Below are positions 22,600 to 32,801 of a stretch of DNA of 64,000 nucleotides, in pieces; position 1 is the first letter of the stretch; each line of letters starts with the position of its first letter. Made by a program: the position numbers and the translations under genes. The notes beneath the pieces were generated by a model, which worked only from the letters and a program-made list of their open reading frames with translations, was not told the origin of the DNA and made no database searches. The stretch lies in the NCBI GenBank assembly GCA_026122225.1, contig JANEZZ010002662.1, positions 124,001-188,000 on the forward strand, read 5' to 3'. Source of the stretch: Heloderma charlesbogerti. Lineage: Eukaryota; Chordata; Lepidosauria; Squamata; Helodermatidae.

Positions 22600-23560
22600 G
22601 ATCTCCCTTCTGGAAATGGTGCCCAGGAAATCATCTAGGGAGTTTATCCTGATTCGTAACCGCTTTTCCCTGAGGGCCAGCCCGCTAATCATGAGATTCC
22701 TGATCATCTGTGTTCTGTCTGTGTGACACACCTAGTCGATGTGGCAGTTGTCTTGGTTCAGGATCCCGTCCACGGGTCCCTGGGGGGCATATGCTACATG
22801 AGTCCAAAGATGGTGGTCAATGTTCTGACCTAACGCGAGTATTGCTTCCCTTTCCTGTTACCTCGGTGTCCCTTAGCTCACAAAGGCTCAGGGCTGGTTG
22901 CCCACATCAACATTCAGTAAAGCCAATCTGATACCCTTAGGCGTTATACTAGCCTCCCTCATGACAACTTTCCGGTCCTTTGAGCACAGCTTCAAGCAGT
23001 TATACATCTTCCTAGGGTTTTCATTTGGGTGGGCCATGCGAGATATTGTAGGGCATCTTCTTTTCACAGTTAGGGTAGCGGCCCCTGACCGTGCTTTCTC
23101 GCGCCGGCCCAGTTTGGGCAATGTAGGGTCTGCGGCTTTCACACCATCGAACCAGGGTCACTTCTGCTGTGCGCAAGTATCCATAGGCATGGCTTCTACT
23201 TGGTAGGGCTTTAATGGCACCTCCTTGCAGAGGCGTGAGCCGCTCCTCAAGGCCGGACTGTGGATTCACTTGGTTCCGCTGCCGCCCAAGGTGGTTTCGG
23301 GCTCTTAGGGCAGGTCCGATCACGCTGTTAGTAGAGGCCTGTAGAGTGGTGGCCGCAGTCTTCGAGCAATATTTTCAATGACCTTATAGACAAGTCAGTA
23401 AACACCCCCCCCTCGGTATGACAACGTGACCACGTGATTCATTCTCAGTCCTCCTGAAATCGGAGGGTCATGTCATGTGTCAGTGTGCCTGCACCCCAGC
23501 GTCAGTGTTATAACATCTGGTTCTGGGTCTACCATGTGCCGGGTTAGACAAACCCAATGG
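22600..23560 (+). pseudogene. YR-retrotransposon reverse-transcriptase remnant
   Basis: Around 22620 one frame reads VPRKSSREFILIRNRFSLRA, matching the VPKK-x-GEFRLIHHLS-type first block of DIRS RTs. The next frame has LVDVAVVLVQDPVHGSLGG, like the FDDAV-x-LVR-x-x-GxGAL block that precedes the catalytic strand. Further on, TFRSFEHSFKQLYIFLG resembles the block after the catalytic centre. The expected D-x..D and YLDD catalytic motifs are not recognisable. The RNase H part, if present, is not recognised. Confidence 0.45.
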
Positions 23561-23706
23561 TCGATGCTTTGTCATGAAATTAGGTCAATGACTTCCGGGC
23601 TTTAGCCCCGTGGGTGCTCCATTCCCAGATCCCATCCTTGCAGGGACTGGGAGACTGAAGCCATGCATGCCACCCCGCATTCCAGGGCTCTCCGTACAGG
23701 AGCCAC

Positions 23707-24643
23707 TAGGGATGGTGGAGAATTTCTCCCCGAAACTTCGGGGGGCCGAGCGCCAACGTGTTCGGCCCCCCGAACAAGTTTCGGGGAGAAATTCTCTGCA
23801 CCCCCTCCGCCCCCTGCACCCCCCCCGGGACGGGACTTACCTTTGCCAAATGTCCCTCCCAGCGGCGGGTCCGGCTGGCGGTTTGGCGGGTGTTCGTGCG
23901 GGGCGGGAGCGGCAGCCAGTCTTTCGACCGGCTGCCACTGCCGCCATTGCAATAAAAGAAAAAAAAACAAAAACGCCCCCGTGATAGGCTACGTGACGAT
24001 TAACGTAGCCTATCATGGCTAGATCTGCAAAGTCAGCCGTGATAGGCTACGTAAATCTTCACGTAGCCTATCACGGGTGACATTAAAAAAAAAAAAAAGC
24101 ACGTATGGATAATGGTGGCCCCCATTGGGAGCCGCCGTTCCCATTCCTTATTTGGTCACTGTAGTCTACGTAAATGTTTACATAGACTACGGGGAAAATA
24201 AGGGCAACGCTATTTGCGTTGCCCTTATTTTCGCCGTAGTCTACGTAAAGATTTACGTAGACTACAGCGACCAAATAAGGAACATGAATGGCAGCTCCCT
24301 ATGGGGGCCGCCATTAGTGTACGCGCTTTTTTTTTTTTTTTAAGTCACCCGTGATAGGCTACGTGACGATTAATGTAGCCTGTCACAGCTGACTTTGCAG
24401 ATCTAGCTGTGATAGGCTACGTTAATTGTCACGTAGCCTATCACGGGGGCGTTTTTGTTTTGTTTTTTAAACTTTGGAGTTCGCTGCCGGGCAAGGTGAG
24501 GCGCCTCCTCCCCGGCCTGAATTTCGGCCGGGCGAGGCGGGAAGCCTCCCCCCCGGCCTGAACTTCGCGGGGGGAACAGCGAAGCGCCTCCCCCCACCGC
24601 GAACAAGCTTCGACGACAGGTAAGTGACTTTCGTCCACCCCTA
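23707..24643 (+). mobile_element. Foldback hAT-like non-autonomous transposon, copy B
   Basis: Ends TAGGGATGG and CACCCCTA with a perfect TSD, GGAGCCAC (23699-23706 and 24644-24651). From left: T-arm hairpin of GAATTTCTCCCCGAAACTT type with a near-perfect return; GC-rich segment with a minus-strand splice-donor consensus (23837-23844); A-rich run; two GTGATAGGCTACGT hairpins; the large central inverted repeat (about 24095-24330); two more hairpins; S arm with tandem GC units; and CAG|GTAAGT pointing outward near 24617-24625. Inserted in the YR retrotransposon. Confidence 0.9.
23841..23947 (-). other. First-exon-like open frame ending at a splice donor (copy B)
   Basis: On the minus strand, ATG at 23947 opens 35 codons plus 2 bases with no stop, ending AAAG|GTAAGT. 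It starts MAAVAAGRKTGC and ends GPAAGRDIWQ. Length and phase are identical to copies I and J. Confidence 0.45.
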
Positions 24644-24651
24644 GGAGCCAC

Positions 24652-25490
24652 CTGCGACAGAGCAGGTAGGGTGTGCCATGCATTAGGCAAAGCTTCAGTG
24701 TTAGGATTCATGACCTTACCATAGATCATCGGCTGCAATTTTGCACCTCCTTAGGAACAACAGACTATATGGGACTATAAGTCGCAAGCTGGCCACTTAG
24801 CCTTCCTGCCCACAATGGTGTGATTCTCAGACTTCAGGTCAGATTTTGGATTCGGCGGGCAATATAGGATTGGGCATAGATGTGGCCAGCTTTTAGTAAA
24901 TTTAGCCACCCTCTCTCCCCAGTTACCCCTTTCGGATTCCGGGGGTAATGGAACTCCATTTGCGCTTTCCAGAAAGACGTTTCCCTGTTCCACACAGCAG
25001 CCTTAATGGCCTTCATCAACCCCCCCCCTTAGGAATTCAGGGTTGGTCTGGGCTCCCAAGTATGACTTGTCCCGGCAGGGCCTTGATACAGTTCAAGGTG
25101 CATTGCTGGCCAAATGTAACCCACTTATGCATTTGGTGATCAAAATTGATCGGTATAGCAAAGGCACGGCAGTGGCCCACGGCCAAACGCAAGTCAATGG
25201 GTAGTGCCCCGTCGGGACCTTAGGGTTCTATGGAAAGCAGTGGGTCAGAGGAAGGGCCTCCGTTGTATTGATTCAACGGCTTACTGTTGACATAAGGTCA
25301 ATTTGGGCAGTTTCTACATTAGCTCTACCCCGCTAGGCCTAGGTAATTTTGCAGTTTAGAACCCACGGTTGTTACATTGAAGCAGTCTCCATGATAGCCG
25401 CTGGAGGTTTCTCTCTCAGGCACGTTATGGCAGTTTAAAGGGGGCTTCACAGCGCTCCAGCCTGTGTTCGCGAGTCGTCTGCTTCTGCCT
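24652..25490 (+). pseudogene. Tyrosine-recombinase remnant of the YR retrotransposon
   Basis: Across frames: LQFCTSL and SRKLATLAFLP near 24735-24815, resembling the SAM-like N-terminal part of DIRS recombinases (a LQFC-x-x-L..YLAALSF pattern). Then QGALLAKCNPL and LRTLGFYGKQWVRG. The catalytic HSFRIGAAT-type block expected near 25450 cannot be found and looks deleted or decayed. Stops throughout. The best support is position between RT and the SGNH-like domain. Confidence 0.4.
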
Positions 25491-25499
25491 GACACAACT

Positions 25500-26140
25500 C
25501 TCGCTTTGCTTGCCCCAATGTGTTTGTTCCCTAGACCAGCAGACTTGTCGTACGCCGGAACAGGAGCCCTTATATGGGCATGTTATGATGTCTGGAGCTG
25601 CTCGAAGGGCTTACATCGATTTCAGACTTCAGCTTCTGTCAACCGTCACATTAAGATCCAGTGGCTTCCCAGACGAGGCATGCGGTGGGAGTCCCCTCCT
25701 CACTCTGTTCCACCAAAGTTCGTCAGTCTTCCTCCACAGGTCCAGGTGCTGCACATTGAGAGGAAGGACTTTGGCTGTAAGCCAGGCGAGGACGTGATCG
25801 AACAGGCCTTGGTTGAGAGGCAGGTGGTCCGGCATACCTGGCCGGAAGTAGTCTATTGCAGCCCTCACAGCTCCCATGGATCATTGGGAAGGAATGGAAT
25901 GACGTTGCCAGTGGCAGGGCACATCGGAAAATGCACAGAGAAATGGCTTATGGCTTATGCGAATGAGGTGATGGATGCACCACCCGCCAAGGAATTCTGT
26001 GGACATGGAAGGAGCATTACAGGACGGACAGTGTCCGCCTGTCTCATGTAGTGTATAACATATTTCTGTCTGTTCTGCAAAGGGGCCTGCGGGAAGTTCT
26101 TCTACGCAGGTGGGGGGAGTTTCACAAGCTCTAGGCTTGT
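25500..26140 (+). pseudogene. SGNH-hydrolase-like C-terminal domain remnant
   Basis: Frame pieces: ARRAYIDFRLQLLS (second frame, 25600s), then HIKIQWLPRRGMRWESP, VQVLHIERKDFG, QVVRHTWPEVV, and finally RGLREVLLRRWGEFHKL-type text (26080-26135). The order matches the W-x-x-RRGMRW, VLVIHLGGNDLG, RWP-x-x and RGLR-x-x-L blocks I know from the C-terminal domain of some squamate YR retrotransposons. The GGND block has decayed to ERKD, so the hydrolase site is lost. Confidence 0.5.
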
Positions 26141-26608
26141 GACTCCTGTGGCGGCTAGGGCGGGCAAAAACAGGAAAGTAGGGATGGTGTGCATGCAAAG
26201 GCACCTTATGGTGACAGGTGACGCCTGAGGCCCCCCGAACGGGTTCTGCAGCTTGGCGGGGGATAAGGGTTGCCTGGGAGACCAACCCTACTCACTCACC
26301 CAGGTGTTGTGTGGCACCGGGTCGGGGGTGACACCGGAAGGTCTACCTCCCCCAGAAGGAGCAGTCCGGAGGGATGGCGAGATCACTGCCACCCCTCAGG
26401 CTGGGTGTGTTTTTGCCCAAGAAGTGCCAGCTAGCCGCTGACACAGTTAGATGCCCATCCTAGTTACCCCTTTGCAGGTATTTCAATAAATGTGGCCCAA
26501 TTTTCAACCCAAGCTTGTTGTCTGCTTCTTCTTTAACCCATCTCCGCTCGCAATTCTATAACTAGGCCGTTGCTGTTGCTACAGATAAGATTCTGTCCCT
26601 CATTCCCA

Positions 26609-26706
26609 CCAAATGAACCTCTCTTAGGGGTGGGACATACAACAGACCCTCAGAAATTTATTGCAATGTACAGGCAGTTTCATTCTGGCTTTCCTGAATC
26701 TACTGT
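26609..26706. repeat. Dispersed repeat, partner of 18917-19030
   Basis: Same phrase order as 18917-19030 (TGAACCTCTCTTAG, ACATACAACAGA, TTGCAATGTACAGGCA, CCTGAATCTA). It lies just beyond the YR-element 3' end. Confidence 0.55.
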
Positions 26707-26849
26707 CAATCAATTTCATTGAATGAACCTGAGTTCTAATATGAGGGAGGGAGGGAAAAAAATCACTTTCTCCATACCATGTATGTATCTGCATAAATCT
26801 CTATCTTTTTTTCTCACAATATTTTTAAAAAGCCTAAGACATATTAGCT

Positions 26850-27180
26850 TGTAGGAAATGTTCCAGTCACTTGATCATTTTGGTTGCCCTTTTCCACCTC
26901 CACGATATACTTACTGAAATGGGGTGACAAAGAATGGTAGCCCACAGTACTCCAAATGTGGCTGCAGTGTAGAATGATATAAAGGCATGATACTGGCTGT
27001 TGTATTTCCAGTCCCTTTCCTAATAATCCTGAACATAGGATTTGCTTTTTCATTACCGCTGAATGCTTGGTTAACATTTGCACTGGCTTCTGAGATCTCT
27101 TTCCTGGTTAGTTACAGCCAGTTCAGCCCCCATTGGTGTAAGGCATCACTTCCATAGCTGAGCAGGGATTTGAATCTGGG
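26850..27180 (-). mobile_element. CR1/L3-clade LINE fragment
   Basis: The reverse complement has the CR1/L3 run GTGGAAAAGGGCAACCAAAA then TGATCAAGTGACTGGAAC, the same block seen in sense at 29820-29870. It extends through a transformed ORF2 piece (HCSHIWSTVGYHSL in one frame). No intact frame. Confidence 0.55.
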
Positions 27181-28194
27181 TTTCATGCATCTAAACCAAA
27201 TCCTCTGGCCACTGCACATAACTTCTTTTGACTCTTTTATCCCAACTTCAGTAATTAAAGGGTCACAGTTCATTTACCCTGGTGGGTTTAACTTTTTAGA
27301 GTACCTTCAAGTGCTCTAAACAAAGAGTCAATCAGTGCGAATCGGAGCTATATGAACTATTTCAAACAGGGCAAAACCATTTCAGCAGAGGGTTTCAAAG
27401 GGCATATCTCTCTGTGTTATGATCAATTTAGAAAGTCTGGACTATTAGATATTTTAGAAGAGTTGCCCTAAAGTAAATAATTGAAAGAGGCCATTAGCAT
27501 TAGAGTTGCCAATGGGTTTGTAGATTGGGATCACAGTCCTCGAGAATAAATGGGCTAAGGACCATTGCCTTCAAGCAAATGAATCTCCTGCTGCTTAAAA
27601 ATAGGGAATACTAGTTTCCTTCTCAATTGGAGGGATTCTAAGCAAACTGCATAAATCAGGCAACTTAACTGAAAACAGAATCTCTTTCAGCTGAATTAAT
27701 GCTTTGCTGTTTTCCTGCCCTAAGCACAGACTTTGCTCTAAATCATCCTGCAGCTGCTTACTCTCCAAATAAATTATTTATTGAAAATTGTTAGGGAAAG
27801 GATTTTTGTAAAGTCTCTCAAATTAGCATTTTACTGAAGGTACAAATTTTATCTCAGAACATCTGGATGATGTCCAATCTAAAGGAACATCTAATGATGA
27901 ACAGAAATTGTTATCATCTCACATGAATGGGTGAGTAGAAAAATGCAGGGTTCTGCTTTTTAGTTTCAGAAGTATTAAGCTCAGTTTTCTTAATAAAACA
28001 ATGCACTTATAGCAGGGAGACCTGATGGTATTCCCAGATGTGACACGGAGTTATCTGCATATAGTTATAAAAACTGGATCAGGTACTAGTAGTAATAATA
28101 GTATTATAAGATGAATGTCTGGAGTGATCACATAATTTTTGTAGAGAAGACCTATCGAAATGCTGGTTGGAAGGATACATATGGACTTGTAGGC
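27181..28194. other. Unassigned sequence
   Basis: AT-rich; no gene or recognised repeat. Confidence 0.5.
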
Positions 28195-28262
28195 CCCTTT
28201 GATGGCCTACTCGATGGCCTTGTAGGCCCCTTCCAACCCTACTATTCTATGACTATTTTATG
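28195..28262 (+). mobile_element. CR1 3' end, short
   Basis: GATGGCCTTGTAGGCCCCTT then CCAACCCTACTATTCTATGA is the same 3' terminus as at 650-710. Confidence 0.75.
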
Positions 28263-28464
28263 ATATAATTGGAAAAACCATATGGGGGGGTTCAGAAAAA
28301 GCTCTATAAATAGGTGTCATCAAAACTTAGGGATAGGTAAGAATTTTGTTTCAGCTCATTTTTATAGGAATTTACCAAAATTTATAAGTGTCTTTATATC
28401 CAGGAAGGAAAGAACTAGGGATTTTAAAAATCTGAATGTGGGAAAAACCAAAACTGACTGATAT

Positions 28465-29408
28465 TAGGGATGTACGAAAGTTCCGCCATGGATCTTGGGG
28501 AGGCCGAATGCCAGTGCATTCGGCCCCCCAAAATTGGTGGCGGAACGGCCCCCTGCCCCCCCAGGATGGGACGTACCTTAGGCGGATCTTCCTGGCAGCG
28601 GCGGCTCCGGTGGCGGTGTGGTGGCGGTGCGGCGGCGGCAGCCAGTCTTCCGACCAGCTGCCACCACTGCCATTTCCAGGTAAAACAACAACAACAACAA
28701 CAACAACAACGTGATAGGCTACGTAAAGATTTATGTAGCCTATCATGGCTAGATTTAAAAAAAAACACCGTGATAGGCTACGTAAATGTTTACGTAGCCT
28801 ATCACGGCTGATAAAAAACAACAACGTGCGTACGCAAATGGCGGTGCCCATGGGCACCGCCATTTGCGTTCCTTATTTTGGCACATCTTAGTCTATGTGA
28901 ACATTTATGTAGACTAAGAGGGCGAAAATAAGGGGAACGCAAATAGCGTAGTGTCTACGCTATTTGCGTTCCCCTTATTTTCGCTGTCTTAGTCTATGTA
29001 AATGTTCACGTAGACTAAGATGTGCCAAAATAAGGAATGCAAATGGCGGCGCCCATGGGCACCACCATTTGCATACGCGCATTTTTGGGTTTTTTTTAAT
29101 CAGCCGTGATAGGCTACGTAAACATTTATGTAGCCTATCACAGCTGACTGCAGGGACGCAAACGGTGGCGGCTACGGCCACCGCCATTTGCGTCCCTGCT
29201 ATCCAGCAGCCGGATATCCGGCTGCTGGCGGAGCCGGCCGGCAGCTCCGCGGAATACCCTGCAGAGCAGAGCCGGCCGGCCAGGATTCCGGGGGGGAGGA
29301 ATGGAGTGCCTCCCCCCCCCAGCCAGGATTCCGGGGGGAGGGACGGAACACCTCCCCGCCAGCATCAGCATAATCCGCGGAAAGGTAAGTACCTTTGGTA
29401 CATCCCTA
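28465..29408 (+). mobile_element. Foldback hAT-like non-autonomous transposon, copy C (subtype 2)
   Basis: Ends TAGGGATGTACGAAA and TACATCCCTA; flanks ACTGATAT (28457-28464) and ACAGATAT (29409-29416) match at 7 of 8. The left arm has a hairpin of GCCGAATGCCAGTGCATTCG GC type. It includes an (AAC)n run at 28681-28710, GATAGGCTACGTAAA hairpins, and a long centre in which ACGCAAATAGCGTAGTGTCT folds back on itself (28939-28975). Outward splice-donor consensus occurs on both sides (GTACGT minus near 28570; AAAG|GTAAGT plus near 29381). Confidence 0.85.
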
Positions 29409-29534
29409 ACAGATATGCCTATTCAGGTTCAGGGCTTAGTGTGCTTACCTCTTAAAAGTCTGAGTTTGAATCCCTATGTGTTCAAGCATGTTTGTGATGA
29501 ACTGGGTTGCCACTTCTTTTTTTCTGACTAGGGA

Positions 29535-29935
29535 TATCTGAATAAGCAAAACCTGAGTTCAGTGAAGTTCTGGGTGATCCAGTATATATTGTTTATATGG
29601 ACTTCCAAAAGGTTTTTGACAAAGTACTTCATCAACAGCTCAATGAAAATATCAACCCATTGTGCAGCTGCTGTAAAAAAGGCAAACTCCACATTAGGCA
29701 TAATTAAAAAAAGAATTGAGAATAAAACTGCCAATATCATACTGCCCCTATACAAATCCAACCACACGTTTGCAATACTGTGTACAGTTCTGGTCACCAC
29801 ACCTACAAAAAGATATTGTAGAGCTGGAAAAAGTGCAGAAAGGGCAACTAAAATGATCAAGGAGCTGGTGCATCGCCCCTATGAGAGAAGGTAACAACAG
29901 CTGGAATTGTTTAGCTTGGAAAAAGGGGGGGGTAT
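29535..29935 (+). mobile_element. CR1/L3-clade LINE fragment
   Basis: Frames show DFQKVFDKVLHQQL, then CAAAVKKANSTLGIIKKRIE, and ERATKMIKELVHRPYERR followed by LELFSLEKG, the C-terminal blocks of CR1/L3 ORF2. There are internal deletions and frame changes. It is cut at 29935, where a 5'-truncated BovB copy begins. Confidence 0.65.
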
Positions 29936-30118
29936 TCCAGCTAAGCTATTTAAGATCCTAAAAGATGATGCTGTTAAAGTGCTGCACTCAATATGTCAAC
30001 ACATTTGGAACACTCAACAGTGGCCACAAGAGTGGAACAGGTCAGTTTACATTCCAATTCCAAAGAAGGGCAATGCCAAAGAGTGTTCAAACTACCATAC
30101 AATTGCGCTCATTTCACA

Positions 30119-30824
30119 TAGGGATGGGGGAGAATTTCTCCCCGAAACTTCGGGCGGCTGAGTGCCAACGCATTCGGTCCTCCGAAGGTTATTCGGGGAG
30201 AAATTCTCTGCCCCCCGCCCCCCGCCCCCCGCCCCCTGCCCCCCCCCGGGATGGGACTTACCTTTCAAGAATGTCCCTCCCTGCGGCAGGTCCCGGCGGC
30301 GGTTCGGCAGATCTTCGTCAGGGGCGGGGGCGGCAGCCGGTCTTTCAACCAGCTGCCGCCGCCGCCATTACAAGAAAAGTAAAAAAAAAAAAAACGCAAA
30401 TAGCGTTGCCCTTATTTTCGCCGTAGTCTACGTAAATCTTTACATAGACTACAGCGACCAAATAAGGAACGCAAATGGCGGATCCCTATGGGGGCCGCCA
30501 TTTGCGTACGCGCTTTTTTTTTTTTTTCAAAGTCACCCGTGATAGGCTACGTGACAATTAACACAGCCTATCATGGCTGACTTTGCAGATCTAGCCGTGA
30601 TAGGCTACGTTAATCGTTACGTAGCCTATCACAGGGGCGTGTTTTTTTTTTCCTTTTGAAGTTCGCGGCCGGGGAGACGGGGCGCTTCTCCCCGGCCTGA
30701 ATTTCGGCCGGGCGAGGCGGGAAGCCTTCCCCCCCCAGCCTGAACTTCGGGGGAGCAGTGAAGCGCCTCCCCCCCACCGCGAAGCAAGCTGCGAGACCAG
30801 GTAAGTGACTTTCGTGCATCCCTA
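30119..30824 (+). mobile_element. Foldback hAT-like transposon, copy D (in BovB copy 2)
   Basis: Ends TAGGGATGG and GCATCCCTA, perfect TSD ATTTCACA (30111-30118 and 30825-30832). T arm left, S arm right. The left inner half is deleted: the two left hairpins and the left half of the centre are missing, so it is 706 bp, not about 930. The first-exon-like frame (30262-30368, minus) keeps the 107-base length but has a TGA at a CGA codon and a second TGA. Donor consensus at both ends. Confidence 0.9.
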
Positions 30825-31340
30825 ATTTCACATGCCAGCAAGGTTATGCTCAAAATCCTACAAGCTAGGCTTCAGCAGTATGTGAACCGAGAACTACCGG
30901 AAGTACAAGCGGGGTTTCGAAGAGGCAGAGGAACTAGAGATCAAATCGCCAACATTCGCTGGATCATGTAGAAAGCAAGAGAATTCCAGAAAAGCATCTA
31001 CTATTTCTGCTTCATTGACTATGCTAAAGCCTTTGATTGTGTGGATCACAACAAATTGTGGCAAATTCTGAAAGAGATGGGACTACCAGACCACCTTACC
31101 TGTCTCCTGAGAAACCTGTATGAGGGACAAGAAGCAACAATAAGAACAGGACATGGAACAACCGATTGGTTCAAAATTGGGAAAAGAGTACGACAAGGCT
31201 GTATATTGTCGCCCTGCTTGATTAATTTATATGCAGAGTACATCATAAGAAACGCCGGGTTGGATGAATCACAGGTCAGAATTAAGATTGCTGGGAGAAT
31301 TTTCAACAACCTCAGATACGCAGATGATACCACCCTAATG

Positions 31341-32034
31341 TAGGGATGTACAAAAGTCACTTACCTTTTCACGGATTCTGTTCTTGGTGGGGGGGAGGTG
31401 TTCCGTCCCTCCCCCCGGAATCCTCGACGGCTGGCTCTGCTCTGCGGCGGCGCTATGGAGCATCTGGCCAGGCCCAGAACAGGGCCATCCGCAGCCGGAT
31501 TTTCGTCCACGGAGGGGTCTGGGTAAAAAAACAAACAAACACGCATACGCAAATAGCGGCGGCTACAGCCACCACCATTTGCGTTCCTTATTTTTCGCCG
31601 TCTTTTTCTACGTAAATATTTATGTAGACTACTATGGCAAAAATAAAGGGAAACGCAAATAGCAAAGTGGGCGCTATTTGCGTCCCTTTTAGCCTACGTA
31701 AATATTTAGCCATAGCCGCCGCCATTTGTGTACACGTTTTGTTTTTTTTTAACCGGGATGTGATAGGCTACATAAGTCTTTATGTAGCCTATCATGTCTC
31801 TGTAAAAAAAACAAAAAACGATGAGACTGCAAATGGTGGTGGCAGCAGCCAGTCGGAAGACCAGCCGCCGCAGCCGCCACCGCTGCCTGGAAGATCTGCC
31901 CCAGGTAGGTCTCATCCCTGGGGGGATCCACAGGGGGGCGGGGGGGCAGACCGTTCTGCCACAGATTTCGGGGGACTGAATGCACTGGCATTCGGCCTCA
32001 CCGAGATCCGTGGCAGAATTCTCTGACATCCCTA
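31341..32034 (-). mobile_element. Foldback hAT-like transposon, copy E (in BovB copy 2)
   Basis: Ends TAGGGATGTAC and GACATCCCTA, perfect TSD CCCTAATG (31333-31340 and 32035-32042). S arm left, T arm right. The minus-strand AAAAG|GTAAGT near 31360-31368 and plus-strand CCAG|GTAGGT at 31901-31910 both face out. A GATAGGCTACATAAG hairpin with matched CpG loss lies at 31761-31795. It splits the YADD-proximal part of the BovB frame. Confidence 0.9.
31833..31904 (+). other. First-exon-like open frame ending at a splice donor (copy E)
   Basis: ATG at 31833, 24 codons, no stop, ending CAG|GTAGGT in phase 0. It starts MVVAAASRKTS, related to the MAA-x-AAGRKTS start of copies B, I and J, but the length is not a multiple-of-three match to them. 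Confidence 0.35.
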
Positions 32035-32801
32035 CCCTAATGGCAGAAAGCGAAGAGGATCTAAAGAGCCTCTTGTTGAGGGTGCAAGTGGAGAGTGCAA
32101 AAGCTGATTTGAAACTCAACATTAAAAAAACTAAGATCATGGAATCTGGCCCCATCACTTCCTGGCATATAGAAGGGGAAGAAATGGAAGCAGTGACAGA
32201 TTTTATTTTCTTGGGCTCCAAGATCTCTGCAGATGGTGACTGTAGCCATGAAATTAAAAGACGCTTGCTCCTTGGGAGGAAAGCTATGACAAACCTAGAC
32301 AGCATAGTAAGAAGCAGAGACATCACCTTGCCGACAAAGGTTCGTATAATCAAAGCTATGGCTCCCAGTAGCAATTTATGGCTGTGAGATCTGGACTATA
32401 AGGAATGCTGAGCGCCGAAGAACTGATGCTTTCGAACTGTGGTGCTGGAGAAGACTCTTACGAGTCCCCTGGACTGCAAAGAGGTCAAATCAGTCAATCC
32501 TAAAGGAAATCAACCCTGAGTGCTCATTGGAAGGACAGATACTGACGCTGAAGCTCAAATATTTTGGCCACCTAATGCGAAGAGAAAACTCCCTGGAAAA
32601 GACCCTGATGCTGGGAAAGACTGAAGGCAAAAGGAGAAGGGGACGGCAGAGAATGAGATGGCTAGATAGCATCACTGATGCAATGAATATGGACTTGAGC
32701 ACGCTCCGGGAGAGAGCGCAGGACAGGAAGGCCTGGCGTGCTATGGTCCATGGGGTCATGAAGATTCGGACACGACTGAACAACTGAACAACAACAAAAA
32801 C

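Larger units (their letters stand above)
20750..26590 (+). mobile_element. DIRS/Ngaro-type tyrosine-recombinase retrotransposon, decayed
   Basis: An ordered set of decayed modules in sense orientation: a gag-like region with a zinc-finger-like block, an RT, a tyrosine recombinase and a C-terminal SGNH-hydrolase-like domain, then a 3' end with TTTCAATAAATGTGGCCC. This order fits YR retrotransposons of the DIRS/Ngaro group; an SGNH-like domain is known in some of these elements. The foldback element at 23707-24643 (TSD GGAGCCAC) splits it. Many frameshifts and stops. Element ends and split repeats were not delimited, and its 5' limit could lie further left in the GC-rich block. Assignment is by recognising short motifs. 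Confidence 0.55.
29936..32786 (+). pseudogene. BovB reverse transcriptase, truncated and broken
   Basis: Blocks in order: IPAKLFKILKDDAVK, PIPKKGNAKECSNYHTIALI, [copy D], KVMLKILQARLQQY, GFRRGRGTRDQIANI, a TAG (30968-30970, W-I-M to W-I-M-stop), FIDYAKAFDCVDHNKLW, GVRQGC variant RVRQGC, RYADDTTLM, [copy E], and then the C-terminal basic region. Besides the insertions it has at least one stop and a frameshift near 32360, so it cannot encode a working protein. Confidence 0.85.
29936..32801 (+). mobile_element. BovB LINE, 5'-truncated, copy 2 (two transposons inserted)
   Basis: Sense-strand BovB pieces at 29936-30118, 30833-31340 and 32043-32801 join across foldback copies D and E. Without those inserts and one copy of each TSD it is about 1.45 kb and covers the ORF from IPAELFKILKDD onward (near residue 570 of copy 1) to the CAA-rich 3' end. 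It keeps a TGA stop after RTRLNN. Confidence 0.88.

Noticed and set aside
28327..28400. TTAGGGATAGGTAAGAATTT as another element end
   Set aside because: It resembles the end of copies O and P but no partner end or TSD could be found.
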